DNA of 64,000 nucleotides from Synaphobranchus kaupii (taxonomy: Eukaryota; Chordata; Actinopteri; Anguilliformes; Synaphobranchidae), in contig CM056380.1 of the NCBI GenBank assembly GCA_029718625.1, forward strand, positions 45,916,827-45,980,826, written 5' to 3'. Within the stretch, counting starts at the first letter, position 1. Each line of letters begins with the position of its first letter. This document shows, piece after piece, positions 25,110-37,460 of this stretch. The notes beneath the pieces are model-generated. The model made no database searches and was not told where the DNA came from. It saw only the letters and a program-made list of their open reading frames with translations. The translations under genes were made by a program, and so were the position numbers.

Positions 25110-25325
25110 CGCCTTTGCTATGTTTGAGAAACAGCTGTCTGTCAGAGCTTGGGGGTGGGGGGGCATAGTTTCACTGCGTGAAATGTTCCTGCTGCTGTGG
25201 AATTTCACAGAGCTCATGCAGTTTGGAGGGTTTTTTTGTACCTCTGTTGGATTTATAATGTCCCAGACAGATGGAGGCAGTAAATCTCACGTGTGCATAA
25301 GCGTGGGGTTTGTGAGGTACTGAGA
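25110..25325. other. Unique flank of the CCAAT repeat
   Basis: No gene. It holds a G-rich GGGGGTGGGGGGG run near 25,151 and separates the CCAAT repeats from the GT array. Confidence 0.4.
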
Positions 25326-25596
25326 GGGTGTTAGTGTGTGTGTGTGTGCATGCAAGCGTGTGTCTGTGTTTGTGTGTGCATGTATGAGGATGTGTGAGTG
25401 TGTGTGTATGCGTTGTGTGTGTGTGTGTGTACATGTATGTGCGTGTTTGTACATGTATGTGTGTGAGCATGTGCGTGTACATGTACTGTATGTGTGTGTG
25501 TACATGTATGTGCATGTGTGTGAGCATGTGTACATGAATGTGTGTGTGTGTGTGTGTGTACATGTATGTGCATGTGTGTGAGCATGTGTACATGTA

Positions 25597-25627
<31 letters not shown>

Positions 25628-25632
25628 ACATG

Positions 25633-25701
<69 letters not shown>

Positions 25702-25710
25702 CATGTGTGT
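25326..25710 (+). repeat. Complex (GT)n array with TGTACATGTATGTG variants
   Basis: Nearly 390 bp of GT interrupted by repeated TACATGTATGTGCATGTGTG-type units about 75 bp apart, ending in a pure GT run (25,637-25,698). A combined micro/minisatellite. Confidence 0.97.
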
Positions 25711-26315
25711 CAGCTGCACCATGGGGGACAGAGGTGCACATATCTCAGTACAGGTCTGTGGTCAGGACAGGTAGTGAGTGAGCAGTGCTCTGGGGGTATC
25801 AGTGACACAGACGGGCCTGTAATACTGGGGCTGACCTGGCCCACTCCGGTCCCTGTGTCGCAGAAGGGGTGGCGGGTGACCGCGCCGCAGACATGCCTCT
25901 CAGACTCTCTCGCAACTCCAATTTCCGCCTTTCCCCTGGGCTGACAGCACTTATTACAGGGCTGGTCTTGACCCCTCACGAATGTGTGAAACACCACTGA
26001 CGCCCCTAGAACTTTCTCCATCCTGTCCCTTCCGCACCTCCCGTCAACCTCAACTCAAACACAGCTCTGGGGGACACGTGCTATGGGATTGGCTGGAATG
26101 GTCACAATCTCCAAAGTAATCATCCATGTCCCTCCCCCATAGCGGGGGGGGTTGCATGTCTGTTAGTATGATCTACGTGTCAGTTTTTCAAATAATTATG
26201 GCAAATGATTTTATGGAAGAATGTGTTCTTTAGGAATATCTTGGTAGTGTTGTTATGTGTGGGTTTTTGGACATTGATTTATTTTACATAGTGCTTACCA
26301 CAGTACAGATACTGA
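25711..26315. other. Unique non-coding stretch
   Basis: No gene recognised. The 103-codon minus frame at 25,710-26,021 lacks motifs. Confidence 0.4.
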
Positions 26316-26620
26316 TTGTGTGTGTGTGTGTGTGTGTGTCAGACAGAGAGGGAAAGAGTGTGTGTTTCTGTGTGTGTGTGTGCGTGCATGCATGTGTGTC
26401 AGACAGAGTGGAAGAGTGTGTGTTTTTTGTGTATGTGTGTGTATGTATATGCATGCATGTGTGTGCGTGTGTGTGTGTGTCAGAGAGAGAGAAACAGCGT
26501 GTGTTTGTGAGAGAGGTAGTGTGTGTGTGTGTGTTTCTATGATTGTGTGTGAGAGAGATTGGGAGTGAGCGTATGTGTGTATGGCTTGTGTGTGTGGCAG
26601 TGTTTATATGCATATGTGTG
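26316..26620 (+). repeat. GT array with CAGACAGAG/GAGAGAGA interruptions
   Basis: GT repeats alternate with purine GAGAGAG blocks. GTCAGACAGAG occurs twice (about 26,338 and 26,398), giving a loose period of about 60 bp. Confidence 0.93.
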
Positions 26621-27927
26621 TGAGGTCACATGCTTATCCGTGTGCCTACCAGATTTATGTCAAAGGTTGATTTTGGTACTTGTCTGCATTACCATTTGCT
26701 GTTTTATAATTATTATTATTTTGCACTGTTAGAAATAGCAGTACATGCTCAGTAGACAGGGCCCTAGTGTCAGACCTGACTGGTGACATCAGGTTCAAAT
26801 TAAAGGGTGAATCGAGGAGCCTCACCATCCACAGAATGTATGTTTACACTCATCAATAAACCAGAATGAAAAATTATGACCCAGTCAAATCAGATGGCTG
26901 GGAAAACACAATTATTTAGTCATGTTGGGAACTTTTGATAAATGCTAGCAGAAAAAGTGAGGGGGCACAGCATTATAGGAACAGTGGCTAGCAAACACTA
27001 AGCCAATTAGCTGGCGAGAGCAAAGTGGAGCGATTTATTAGCGGTAAACAGAGAGAGGAATGTTTAGAGTACATGGTCTCCAGAGACACGGGCTGGAAGC
27101 TCATTTCATGCAATGTCAGTATTCATGGTGTTTCAACACATGGCAACAACTGGGAGCAATAGGCATGGCTTGGACAGAGACATGAAACGCCCAGTCAATC
27201 TGTCAGAGTTAAAACAGTACAAGGTTTGCACAGAGATCAAATCCACTTTTTTATTTCAGCATATTTTGGGCATTGTGAATTAGGTTTTTTCAAAAACAGT
27301 CGCAGGGCAGTTTTATAAAAAGGCCTCTGTGTGACTAATAACCTTTATATGACTTTGGTATGTAGGCTCAACCCTCCCCACAGTACATTTTCAAATAATT
27401 ATCGACATTTTATTCCCAGAAAACTAAATTAATTTCAAGTGTGCATTCAGACATACGTGCATGGAGCAAGGAAACAGACTGATAATGTTTCAGTTAATGA
27501 CCTTGTGTGGCTTCTGAACGATGCAATTCCCTTGAATTAAACCTTCCATCTCTCCACTACAGGAGAGATAACAAAAAATGTACTAAACATCATCCTTTAA
27601 TCTCTCGGTTGAAATATTATTCCTTAATATACAGCTGTACCGATCACCGTCCTTAACATACTGAGAAGAAGGAAGTTTACACGGTGAGCAAAACGTCAGA
27701 AATAAGTCTGACAGCAAAATGAAATGCTCGGACAAAAAAGGCCCACATAATCATGTTACAAGATTAATGAGGGGGGGAAATGGGGTCATGTTGTATTAAG
27801 AAAATGTGTTTAAACCCAAAACCAGTGGGTACCAGCAGACTAATGCATCAGCTATTGACAGGATACTTGAGAACGTGAGGCTGTTAGCTGAATCCCAACA
27901 GCGGTGAATCGATTCCCCCAGTGAAAG

Positions 27928-27928
<1 letters not shown>
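26621..27928. other. Unique non-coding stretch
   Basis: No gene, RNA or transposon recognised. Confidence 0.45.

Positions 27929-27980
<52 letters not shown>
27929..27980 (+). repeat. (CT)n microsatellite
   Basis: About 25 CT units. Confidence 0.98.
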
Positions 27981-27982
<2 letters not shown>

Positions 27983-28205
27983 GCCATAGCTCCAATCTAC
28001 ACAGCACAAATGACTGCATTTCCTTAATCAGGAACTGAACCTAATTGCATTCTTTCCTATCATATGGAGGACAACAGACACATTGAGCTATGTATGGCGG
28101 TTTCATGTGTTTCACCTAACATATTTCACCAACTAGACAACCAGCAATCAAGCTGACTAGATGTTTTCCAAAGGGAACCAAAAGTTAATTGAAGGTGTTT
28201 CTTCC
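27981..28205. other. Unique non-coding stretch
   Basis: Nothing recognisable. Confidence 0.4.
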
Positions 28206-28310
28206 AGGGTTGCCAACTCTCACGCTTTTGGCATGAGAAACATGCTGTCAGGCTCTGTCTAACACTCTCACGCTATGCAAACACATCTCACGCCGAATCA
28301 AATGATGTTT
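28206..28310. mobile_element. Possible DNA-transposon end (CAGGGTTGCCAACTCTCACGC)-like
   Basis: The segment starting CCAGGGTTGCCAACTCTCAC, followed by several CTCACGC words, looks like a dispersed fish repeat end of hAT-like form (CAGGG start). I cannot find its inverted partner within 1 kb, so boundaries and family are open. Confidence 0.3.
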
Positions 28311-28464
28311 GAAATTGGATAGGTAAATAAAAAAACCATGCGGCCCTAACAAACCCAGAAAATAAATGCATTCTCAAGATATGGAATGCAAAACCGCCAT
28401 AAAAAGCCATTTAAGCTAAATATTTCTGCTTTTGACTGAACACAAATTCACATCCATTACTCAC

Positions 28465-28925
28465 TCAAAAACCTTCGTTAATCCATTGTTTTATTTGTCT
28501 GTCGCACCTGGCTGATTGTGATTCTATAATTGATCCTGCGCAGGTCACATATTGACAAATAACTTTTGACCTGGGTTTGAGCAGGGTGGGAAAAATGCCA
28601 TTCAGAGTTTCACAGAGTTGCACAACATCTCCCAATGTGAGCTTATACCTCATAATTTAATAACATAGCGCCTTCCCTTCAAATTTATATTATGTATTAT
28701 AGCCCCAGGACAACAGAGGTAAACCAACGAAGCCTTGACATCCAGTATGATCTGGCTCACCAGGGCTCCATCCGTGGAAAAGGACTTAAACAGCTGTCGG
28801 CCATGTTTGGACATTGTCATCATGTCAAACCAAACGAATCCCAAAAAACATAAGAGAAGGATAAGGAAAGCAAGGTCCCATTTTTTCAAACATGGCTGCA
28901 GTAGTAGCCATTTACTGTTCCGCAT
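28465..28925 (-). other. Two adjoining unidentified minus-strand frames
   Basis: Open frames of 91 codons (28,925-28,650) and 62 codons (28,653-28,465) abut with a 4-bp overlap in different phases. The first has a hydrophobic segment (residues about 17-33, LAFLILLLCFLGFVWF) after a short basic start, like a signal-anchor. No family is recognised. They could be a frameshifted repeat-borne ORF linked to the possible transposon end at 28.2 kb, or chance. Confidence 0.2.
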
Positions 28926-29070
28926 ATGTGTAGATTTCGCTGTGTTTGTTTAAAGACGCAGTTTTTTAGTCATCTGTTTATGCTTGAGTCGCGCAATGAC
29001 AGTGACATTTGCTGTCTGTTAGGCGCCTGCTGAAGCTCCTCTGCCCTCAGCAAGAGCAGTGAAACGCAGT

Positions 29071-29124
29071 GAACATCTAACCCAAGGGACGAACATCTAA
29101 CCCCAGGGAAGAACATCTAACCCC
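29071..29124 (+). repeat. 20-bp tandem repeat, about 2.7 copies
   Basis: GAACATCTAACCC(C/A)AGGGA(C/A) starts at 29,071, 29,091 and 29,111, an exact 20-bp period with few differences. Confidence 0.9.
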
Positions 29125-30761
29125 TCATGTGTGCTGAACGACACCTGCTCTACTCTTAAAGGAAGCAATAGCTAAAATTCTCTCTGTTTTTACATAATCA
29201 ATAGTGTCTTGATTTGAAACGTAGAAATGGATACTGAAGAAATGATGAATAATTAATGATGGAATAGATGGAATTATCAGTTTTGTGAATTGTCCTACAC
29301 CAAAACTGCATGGTGGTTTGATAGGTATTACATAAACATACACATTAAAAACATTTATGCCAAACTGCATAGATTATCATACCATCCATAACATAAATTA
29401 CATACCTAATCCAAATGTCACAGTTATCCTTTAAGTGATATGGGTAGTGACACTCATGGTGGTGGGGGCAAGACCCCCAAGTCAACCAAATGCTCTTATG
29501 AATGTCTATATAATGCTTATTAAGTTGTTATAAACAATAAACCTTTGCAGATTTGAATTACCACACATTTATTATTTATTGTGAATCTACTGTGATATAA
29601 TTATGCTCACTGCTAGGCCTTTGTTAAAGCCCCACTTTTATTTTATTGAACTTTTATACAAAATAAAAACAAAGAATACCAATCGTTTAAATTAAAGCAT
29701 TGCTTCCTGACTTGAAACACATGGAAAAAATAATGTTAATGGTGATAACTGTGGCCACGGGTGAATATGAAGTGGGACTAGGATTTGGAAAAATTAACTG
29801 TGATTTGCTGTAGTCTAGATCTGACTTATGTGGAGATATAAGTGTGTTTAGCACAGTTCAGTGACTCAAAACAGCAGTAAATAACACAATTCTTACACAC
29901 GTGTAAATGTAAATAGCATGTTGGGTTTTCCTCAAAGATTTATGCGTTCCCACCCCCACCCCTGGTCCACAATCTCCCTTAGGGCAGCAGAAAGGCTAGA
30001 ACCACACCTGGATTTCTCTGGGTCAAATTATGTTGTTTTGTTGATATCTGTTCCAGCACCCCCCCTTTAAACACCCAAAAGCATTACTGTGCATCACCAC
30101 CAGACTGAGAATAAAAATAAACTCCATAAAAGGATAATTAAATTTCGCGAAGCTCACTGGAATGTTTTCTTAGGAACGCGTAACGCGATCAACGTTTGTA
30201 TGCTTTTAGGCACTGTTTGTAAAGTTACAGAAATCTTGACTGGGTCTCGCTAATCTAATATACATGTACAGTTACACGTTTCATATCAAACATTACATTT
30301 TTGACAATCGTTGTGCTGTTATGACTCAAATAAACAGCTAAATAAACAGCTAAAATGATTTGTAAAACATGTTTGAAAGCCACTATGTCAATGTTATAGA
30401 TGGAGATCATTTTACATTTTTTACATAAACTTTAATGAACTGTTTCATTAATAGAGATGGTGTCATTTATTTGTTCTGCCACTGATCTTGTCCACGCATT
30501 TCCACCCCCCGGATTGACCTTTGACAAATACGAGCTCATCAGTGATATAATAGGTTTCATGTTTGTTTGTGCCTGATAAATACATTGAGTCCAGTATGTG
30601 AGCTAAAACTTGTGGAATTTTAATCTTTTATAGAAGTAAGCATATTTTTTCTGGAAGAATATTTCTTTTTCGGAAAAGAAAATAATTCCACCTTTTTAGA
30701 ACACAGGATTGGTACATGGAAATATTTGAGAAAATGCTAATGCAATAACATCTTTCAAATA
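29125..30761. other. Unique AT-rich non-coding stretch
   Basis: No gene recognised. A small duplication (AAATAAACAGCT twice) lies at about 30,327-30,352. Confidence 0.4.
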
Positions 30762-30783
30762 TTATGTTAAATATTTAACATAA
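30762..30783. repeat. 22-bp perfect palindrome
   Basis: The left arm TTATGTTAAAT is followed at once by its exact inverse ATTTAACATAA. The right arm overlaps a TAACATTTATTTTACATAAC direct repeat. Such arms can be a dimeric factor site or simply AT-rich chance. No function assigned. Confidence 0.75.
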
Positions 30784-31369
30784 CATTTATTTTACATAAC
30801 ATTTATTTAAAAGATAAATATCCTTGTGAAAAGAAAAGTACGTTCAGTTAATGTCAGGGCTGAGACGCATGGTTTTCAGATACAGTGTGGGGGGGGGGTA
30901 AAGAGTGTAATATCAGACAATGTGCATGGGCTTCATTTCGGTATGTGAAGATGTAAGGTGGTTATAAGCAAGATCGTGACTACATATCTTGGTGTAACGT
31001 GTGCTTAAGCATAAAGAGGTAGTGTACAAGGCAAAATAAATTATGTCTCTGCTAAAACCAGCTCCACCCAGTAGATTAAAGTATCCTGTCCTTTGCTCAG
31101 GAGGAAATCTATTCATTTTGGGAGTGGCAGGGTTCGTGCACGCAAACACGATTGGGCGATATTTCAGGGCCCGCATTTTTCTCCCTCTTGTCATTTTGTC
31201 GTCACAGGGTCAAAGGTTTCGCGATTAATCAAAACTGTTTTCGTTGAGCAAGATACACATTGAAGCTCTTTGGTATACAGTGGGCTGAAGATGGCCACGG
31301 TTGTTTATAACTATCGGCCACAACGTTACATTAAACCCCTGAGTCACAGAATGGTGTGAACTTATCACT
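30784..31369. other. Unique non-coding stretch
   Basis: Contains a short G run (30,889-30,898). The 93- and 61-codon frames at 30,913-31,228 have no motif. Confidence 0.4.
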
Positions 31370-31740
31370 CATTCCATTTGAATTACGGCCTTCTGTCTGC
31401 CATTTTGTTCGGGGGTGATGGACACAAACTGAAGTCTTCCTGGTTACATTAGCCCGGTCTGTGTTTGTACATCGAGCGTGTATTAATGCTCCGAGTTTCT
31501 GGCTGAATGAAAGAACCTGTCAGCATGGCTTTTCTAAATCGAGGAATCTTAAAAACACTCAGACGCGCAGTAATAAATACAAGAGACTGCACAATGCATT
31601 AGGTTTGCATTAGCCTTATAGGATTGACTTGTGATACATGGCCCTCAGTGTTACTAATGGGAGCTTCAGTAGTAATTAGCGATACGTTTACATTTTGCTC
31701 ATTCTAATCCACTAGCACTAATCCCCCATTCTCCTTTTCT
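31370..31740. promoter_or_regulatory. Candidate conserved non-coding element
   Basis: A repeat-free block of balanced composition with no open frame. It holds homeodomain-like cores (CATTAG, TAATTAG, ATTAAT) and E-box-like words in the typical texture of vertebrate enhancers. No conservation evidence is available here. Confidence 0.25.
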
Positions 31741-32934
31741 TTGTGTCATGTGACCATATATATTTTGGGCTGGGCTGCAAAGATAATTTTCATTTTATAT
31801 TTTAACATCAAGACAATAGCTTTTCATAAAGTGCTTTATATTATTTCAAGGGCTGGGGGAAAGAGCGAGGGGCTACATCATCAGAACGTTGCACTCAGAA
31901 GAGTTTTTTTTTTACTGAAGTTTAATAAGTGCTTCTTTATGAATGTTGGACCATTCCTAAGCTCTAAAAGCAGGACCTAGAACAAATAAGAAATACTGTT
32001 TTTCATTTAATTTTGTATTATAAATAATCAAAGATTATATAAAAGTAAATCATATTATACTTTCTTGATATAAAACATCAAAAGAAATGTCATTTAAAAA
32101 ATTAGAAGGAAAGAAAAGCATACAGTTTGTTGAAAAATCATAACCACACACAGAAAAATTCCCTATTCATTTTTCATCGATCACGCATTTCGTCAAGGGA
32201 AGAAACAGAAAATATCAGAGCCAGCGAGAGGGGTAAAAACACAGAAATGGCCAATATAAATGACCAGCTGTGTGGCCGCTATAGTTTTAAATGGGCGCAA
32301 AAAGATGACCATGATCCATCGCATATTCTGCCTCAGTTTGTCTCTCAGCCCACATTTAGGGTAGAATCAGGTAAATTAGAGGAGGACATGTTCAAATCTC
32401 ACCATCCTCACTCACAGCCCAGTGGGACGTTTACACTGTTTTTGGATGATTTGTGTGCCCCTTGTCATGCTGGTCTGCCTCTATTCAAAGACCTCTAAAT
32501 AAGTGTTTAGGGGCGGCTGACGGCTTTTCCAGTCACCGAGTGAGCGCAGACATGGACTCTAGGGCACAACTTTCAGAAATAATGGGGTACACTGAGCACA
32601 CAATGAGGTCAGAGGGCAAAACACCAGGGGACATCATCCAGAGGTTTACACAAACACCACCTACTGAATCACAACTGCAATGTAGAACGTCATTCTCTTA
32701 GTCCTGCGTGTTCTGCTGATTGCTCGATGGTTTAAATAAGCAACCTCCTGACCTCTCTGTTTCCGATTCCAGCACTGTTGCAGTCAGCCCAAGTGCTATC
32801 TTTATTGATAATAATAATAATAGTAATAATAATTGTTAGTAGGAGAAGGATCCACTGCCAGAGTTTGCTGTGTTGTGTGAGACAAAATAAAGTGTGGCCA
32901 CGTGTGTCAGCACTGGAGCATGAGACCGAATGTC
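31741..32934. other. Non-coding stretch; unassigned 123-codon frame
   Basis: The plus frame at 32,127-32,498 (123 codons) shows no domain, membrane segment or splice context, and I do not call it a gene. A TAA/TAG trinucleotide patch lies at about 32,807-32,836. Confidence 0.35.
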
Positions 32935-33250
32935 ACTTTTATTGAAGCTGGCATCCGCCACGGTGTAAAGTCATTATCAGTCTCTCTCTCAGCGCTGGGA
33001 TAATATCACATTTGGCACTCCCCAGAGTGCTTCCGTCGCAACATTGTTATGCTGTTATTATAATGAAGCTCATCAGCACCCAGTCAATCTTCATATATGA
33101 AAAATAATTTCCCTTTCACGGACATCGTTTTCAGCCTCTGATGTGATATTCTGATTTGTGCGATTTGCTGCTTGGAAACGCAACTAAATCATGGAAAATA
33201 GAGGCAATTTGTTTATCATTTCCTACAGACCCCGGTCCTAAAATAGCATA
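32935..33250. promoter_or_regulatory. Candidate conserved non-coding element
   Basis: A repeat-free block with no open frame and an enhancer-like texture (TGATGTGATATTCTG, TTATTATAATGAAGCTC, CGCAACTAAATCATGG). Call based on appearance only. Confidence 0.25.
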
Positions 33251-34499
33251 ACAAAACTGAGGAAAAGAAATTGCTTACCATTGTACTGTTTACCACAGAC
33301 ACATTACATTAACTCATTTTTCAAAATAATGAACGCATGTATTCTCAGTACAAGCCGCTTTAATAATGGAGGTGGACATTGGCTTGGATTTGTGCATAAC
33401 TTTGACTTAAAAATAAATGTGATGATTGCAGAAGTCACAAATCTTTCTTGGTAAAGATGAAAAGTAACACTTGCATTTAATTGTGAGATGAAGTTAAGGG
33501 ACAATAAGGGAAGATATTGATTGAATATTTGATTGAATTCTTGGCCTGTTTATCGGTCTTTACACTTACAGTCTCACATTAGAACTGGGTGCTCGGGGCT
33601 CGATGAGTCGAGACGTTTCCGATGAAAGACGTGGCCTGACTCCATCTCCCACTCACCTCCCCCCAATCATCCATCAAAACTGCACCTGTTTATCTTAAGG
33701 ACAAAAGGCTTAGCTAAAGTATTGCTCGCCATGTCCACGGCTAACCTGGGATTCGGAGTCCTTCTGGTCCAGGGCACTGCCTGACAGCCTCCATTTGCTT
33801 ATCTACTGTGGCTATTTTTTCCCCTCTGTCTATGTCGAGCTGTTTCTTAAGGCCGCTAATCCCCGAAAAAGCTTTTTGGTTTGTATTTCTCAGGACAAAA
33901 TGTGAGTGAGTGAACGGCCCAATGTCCGGAGACAGTGAGTGAACCAACTAAAAGGAGGGGAGTGTGAAATAATGGATGCAGAGTAATAATGATTTAGCCT
34001 GTCATCCTACCCACTACCAACTACCAACTACCCACTACCCACATTGTAGCTACTAAGCTGTGCTCCCAGCTGATGGAACTTCAATTCTCTGTAGCCAAAC
34101 ACATTCCATTGTTGCCATGGCGATTCACACTTTGTAATTACCTGTGGAAAGATCTCATTTTGTTCAATAACGTAGTTCATTTCCGCCTATGCCTAGAACC
34201 GGCCCTGTGGAGACCCCAGATCCATACCATTAATGAGCCTTTAATTAACAGCTTCCAAAAACACTGCTACACACTGATTACAGTACATAAAGAAATGCCC
34301 ATGTACAGGAGTCATACAAAGATGGTTTTCAAATACATGTAAAATCACAAAAATATATAGGCATGTCATTTTTCAGTCAGAAATTAAAACAGTTACAGGT
34401 GCACATTATGTCTATTTGCATAGGTAGGCGTGCAAGTATATGTTTACTACAGATGGCAGGTTTAAATATTTGTAACTCATCAAATAAAAATGGATTTGC
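33251..34499. other. Unique non-coding stretch
   Basis: No gene recognised. CTACCCACTACCAACTACC-type short tandem words occur at about 34,005-34,040. Confidence 0.4.
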
Positions 34500-34960
34500 T
34501 TTATGAATTATGTGCTGCCAAGGTAAACGCTTGAAATAATTCCTCTTGCGCATAGTCGGAGCCGCTGAGCGCGCAGCTTTGCAGAGGAAACGCGATTTAC
34601 TTGACTGAGCTCCAGCGCCCATGGAGTGCTGCATTTCCACGGATGATTTAGCTTCATCAAAATAATTTTTATTCTCCCTTCCGACGTGATTGACAGAGGC
34701 GGTGCGCTGTGATTTGAGATGAATAATTTGTCAATGTCGGCGTGACAAAGACAGCGCGAGGCTGCGCGCACTGGGACTGGCTGTTGGCTGCTAGCGCCCT
34801 CTCAGGTTTCAGCGCCGAGTCTGTTCCTGGCTCAGCCACGGAGTTTCGGCACACAGAAGCGGGGCGTTCTGTTGGCCCAGCCGAGCAGCACAGCACTGCA
34901 GGTACCCAGACTTCCCGTTCTGCTCAAACCATGCAGGCGAACTCAATGCCATAGAAAACC
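34500..34960. promoter_or_regulatory. CpG-rich candidate regulatory block with a PBX-PREP decamer
   Basis: An exact TGATTGACAG at 34,687-34,696 is the consensus of PBX with PREP/MEIS partners. The surrounding DNA is relatively CpG-rich and repeat-free. Overlapping frames of 70-87 codons on both strands reflect composition. An enhancer or promoter is inferred, not shown. Confidence 0.4.
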
Positions 34961-35012
34961 ACACGGTCCTTGAAACTATTTGTTATAATAAATATATTTA
35001 ATTCGAATTAGG

Positions 35013-35062
35013 TTATTAGGCTAATTAAATTATTAGGCTAATTATTAGGCTAATTAAATATA
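35013..35062. repeat. Short tandem TTATTAGGCTAATTAAA repeats
   Basis: Three copies of ATTAGGCTAATTA within 50 bp. Each contains a TAATTA homeodomain core, so the block could bind homeodomain proteins cooperatively, but it is also simple AT-rich repetition. Confidence 0.8.
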
Positions 35063-35239
35063 CGATAGGCTACGTAGAGACTTTATTTTGTGAAATTTGT
35101 CAAGAAGTAACTATTAAATTTTTGCAAGACTGTTTAACATGATTTTTGGATAGTACAAAGTGTTTAAAACATTAAGTTTGTGTATTTATTGTACAGGGAT
35201 GAACTTTTAACCTGTAGTCATTTACATGATGTGTCACAA

Positions 35240-35241
<2 letters not shown>
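35063..35241. other. Short unique spacer
   Basis: Nothing recognisable. Confidence 0.4.

Positions 35242-35314
<73 letters not shown>
35242..35314 (+). repeat. (TG)n(AG)n compound microsatellite
   Basis: About 17 TG units pass directly into about 17 AG units. Confidence 0.98.
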
Positions 35315-35315
<1 letters not shown>

Positions 35316-36486
35316 AGTGATAAAGTTATATTTCCACAAGTACACATTTATGTATTGCAGCACAATGTCAAAATATAAACATAAGATACAACGACAAAAG
35401 TGTGATTATGATCTGAATTTCATTCACATTTTATTTCCTTCTCTCTTTTCCCTGTTCTTCTCTGTTTCAACCACAGCAGTTGAGCCAAGTTGATCGGCAG
35501 CAGGAGGTTGTGGGGTCAGCAGGGAGTCAGCTAAGCCGCGGCCCTGCCGTCCAAGACGCTGTATCGCTCCACAGAGAGGATGCGCTCGGTAAACAGTGTC
35601 ACCCACAGTCCTCTGCCACCGACAGGTATTTATTTGCTTTCGGATGCTCCCCTCCCCTCGGCTCCACACACCTGCCTCCATCTCTATGTCCCTAAGTCAG
35701 GCCAAGGTGTGTCTACAGCAAAATGTTCCATGAAAAATCACTGCAAAAACTATTTAGCTCTTTGTTGACCTACATGGTTAAATGAAGGTAAAATACAATA
35801 TAATAAAACTCTGACAGAGTATATTTTACTCTAGCAGAGTACATTTGATGTATCTTGGACTTGTTAGAGTTAACTGAAGACTGAGCATTGTACTGCGTAA
35901 TCCCTGTAGTGCGTTTTTGTTTTGATGATAGGGCAATAGCATTGATTAGTCGATTATCAGCTAGAGTTATAAACCCTTGCTCTGGCTCTCAGTAATACTG
36001 TACAGTATATCTACAGCATTAATGCAGGGAGGTTACTAAGTGTGTGAGATAACACATAAAAAAATTTAAACAGAATTTAAAAACACTGAGCACTGCTGAC
36101 ATTTCATATTGATCCTTTCTTCATATTTAACAGATATTAGATCATTGTCTCTGAGAATGAAAACAAATGGGTTTTTTTTAAGTCTTTGGTCATTTTTCAG
36201 ATTACAGTATTGTAAAGGAATACAATACATTGAAAGGAAGCCATTTTTTTTTGTCTTTTTATAAATGACCTCGAATCAACTACTTCAGATAATTTGATAT
36301 GCCAGTAACATTCTTCCTTTCACTGCAGAACTCGCTGTGGAAATTGAGAGTTGCTTACCAATGTGTGTAATTCAAATCCTCGCAGAGAGTTTCATCAGTG
36401 CATTCTATTGACTGCATTAAAGTCAAACAAACTGAAGTTGGGCATTTGAACCTGCCTGTGGATAGCAAATAATTGACCTCTATTTG
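35315..36486. other. Unique non-coding stretch
   Basis: No gene recognised. Overlapping frames of 62-85 codons at 35,424-35,768 lie on opposite strands of a GC-richer patch. Short TCTRRCAGAGTA words repeat at 35,810-35,841. Confidence 0.4.
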
Positions 36487-36666
36487 GAAACTGGGCTTGT
36501 AACTCAAAGGTTGTAGGTTTTATTCCCAGTGGGGGCATTGTACCATTGAGCAAGGTACTTAACCAGAATTGCCTCAGTACAAAATCTAAATTGTATATAA
36601 AAATCTAATCTGTGCAGGTCACTCCAGATAAGAGTGTCTGCTAAATGCTAAAATGTACTGTAATGT
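36487..36666 (+). mobile_element. tRNA-derived SINE, plus orientation
   Basis: The order is CTGGGCTTGTAACTCAAAGG, a decayed B box (GGTTTTATTCCC, 36,516-36,527), a TTGAGCAAGGTACTTAACC body segment, and the full tail CACTCCAGATAAGAGTGTCT then GCTAAATGC. It aligns by eye with the minus-strand copy at 3,709-3,892, including the CAAGG...CACTTAACC body and the TAAATG-tract end. Diverged, so an old insertion. Confidence 0.8.
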
Positions 36667-37079
36667 TATATCTTTTTCTAAGTGCCTAGAAAAGGTAAAA
36701 TTGTCATTTTGAGCTGAGAATAATGGCAGTACTGAAATATGCATATATATTACGTGTCAATATTCCTAAAACCTGCTTAATCAGACTTGATGCTGTAACA
36801 TGCCCCATTCAAACTAACTAGTTTAATTATGAACATTTTAGCCATTGAAAGTTTCATTGCTCCAGTGAAATATTTTCTTTTAGAAACAGGAAAGGTTTAA
36901 AAGGAATAAAAGTTCATTGAAGTTTAATAAAATACCTGTAATCAGGTGGATACTGTTAAAAAAAAAAAAAATCCCACCAATTTTTTAAACTCACCACAAT
37001 ATGTAAAACTGTGTTTTAAAAAAAACATACTTTGGAATATATCAATTCAGCCCTTTGAATTCACAGCACATTACTTTTC
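36667..37079. other. AT-rich non-coding stretch
   Basis: Contains A runs at 36,957-36,971 and 37,016-37,024. No gene. Confidence 0.4.
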
Positions 37080-37460
37080 GCACAGTGCTTTTCTGTCTTC
37101 GCCATAAACCTCTGATTTAAAGATTGGGCATGCAAACCCTGGTTCATCAGTTCAAAGAAAATATTTCCCCATAAAAGTCCAGGCGGCAATAAAATTTGTC
37201 ATCTTTCCCTCCCAAACACTACGTACACTGTCTGTTCTTTTTTTAAGGAAATCTTGCCTGAAACATGCACCTATAGCAGCCCGGCCACTGCTGCGGTTCT
37301 CCTACGAAAAAAAAAAAAGACAGATTTTTGCAGGCCCTGCATATTGATGGAGAGTCAGGAGGAGGACAAGGCCTGGCGAGATGAGCGCCTATCTGCGCTG
37401 CCTGGATTTATCAGAACCAGATGAGCCGGGCTGTGAAAACAGCCAGCCAGGATATCAAGT
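37080..37460. promoter_or_regulatory. Candidate conserved non-coding element
   Basis: Repeat-free sequence with evenly spread factor-like words and no open frame, apart from a 12-nt A run at 37,306. Judged only by texture. Confidence 0.25.

Noticed and set aside
25171..25741. 183- and 136-codon His/Thr frames and Cys/Val frames opposite
   Set aside because: Direct translation of the GT/CA array.
32127..32498. 123-codon plus frame
   Set aside because: No recognisable domain, start context or splice sites. Length is within chance for 64 kb.
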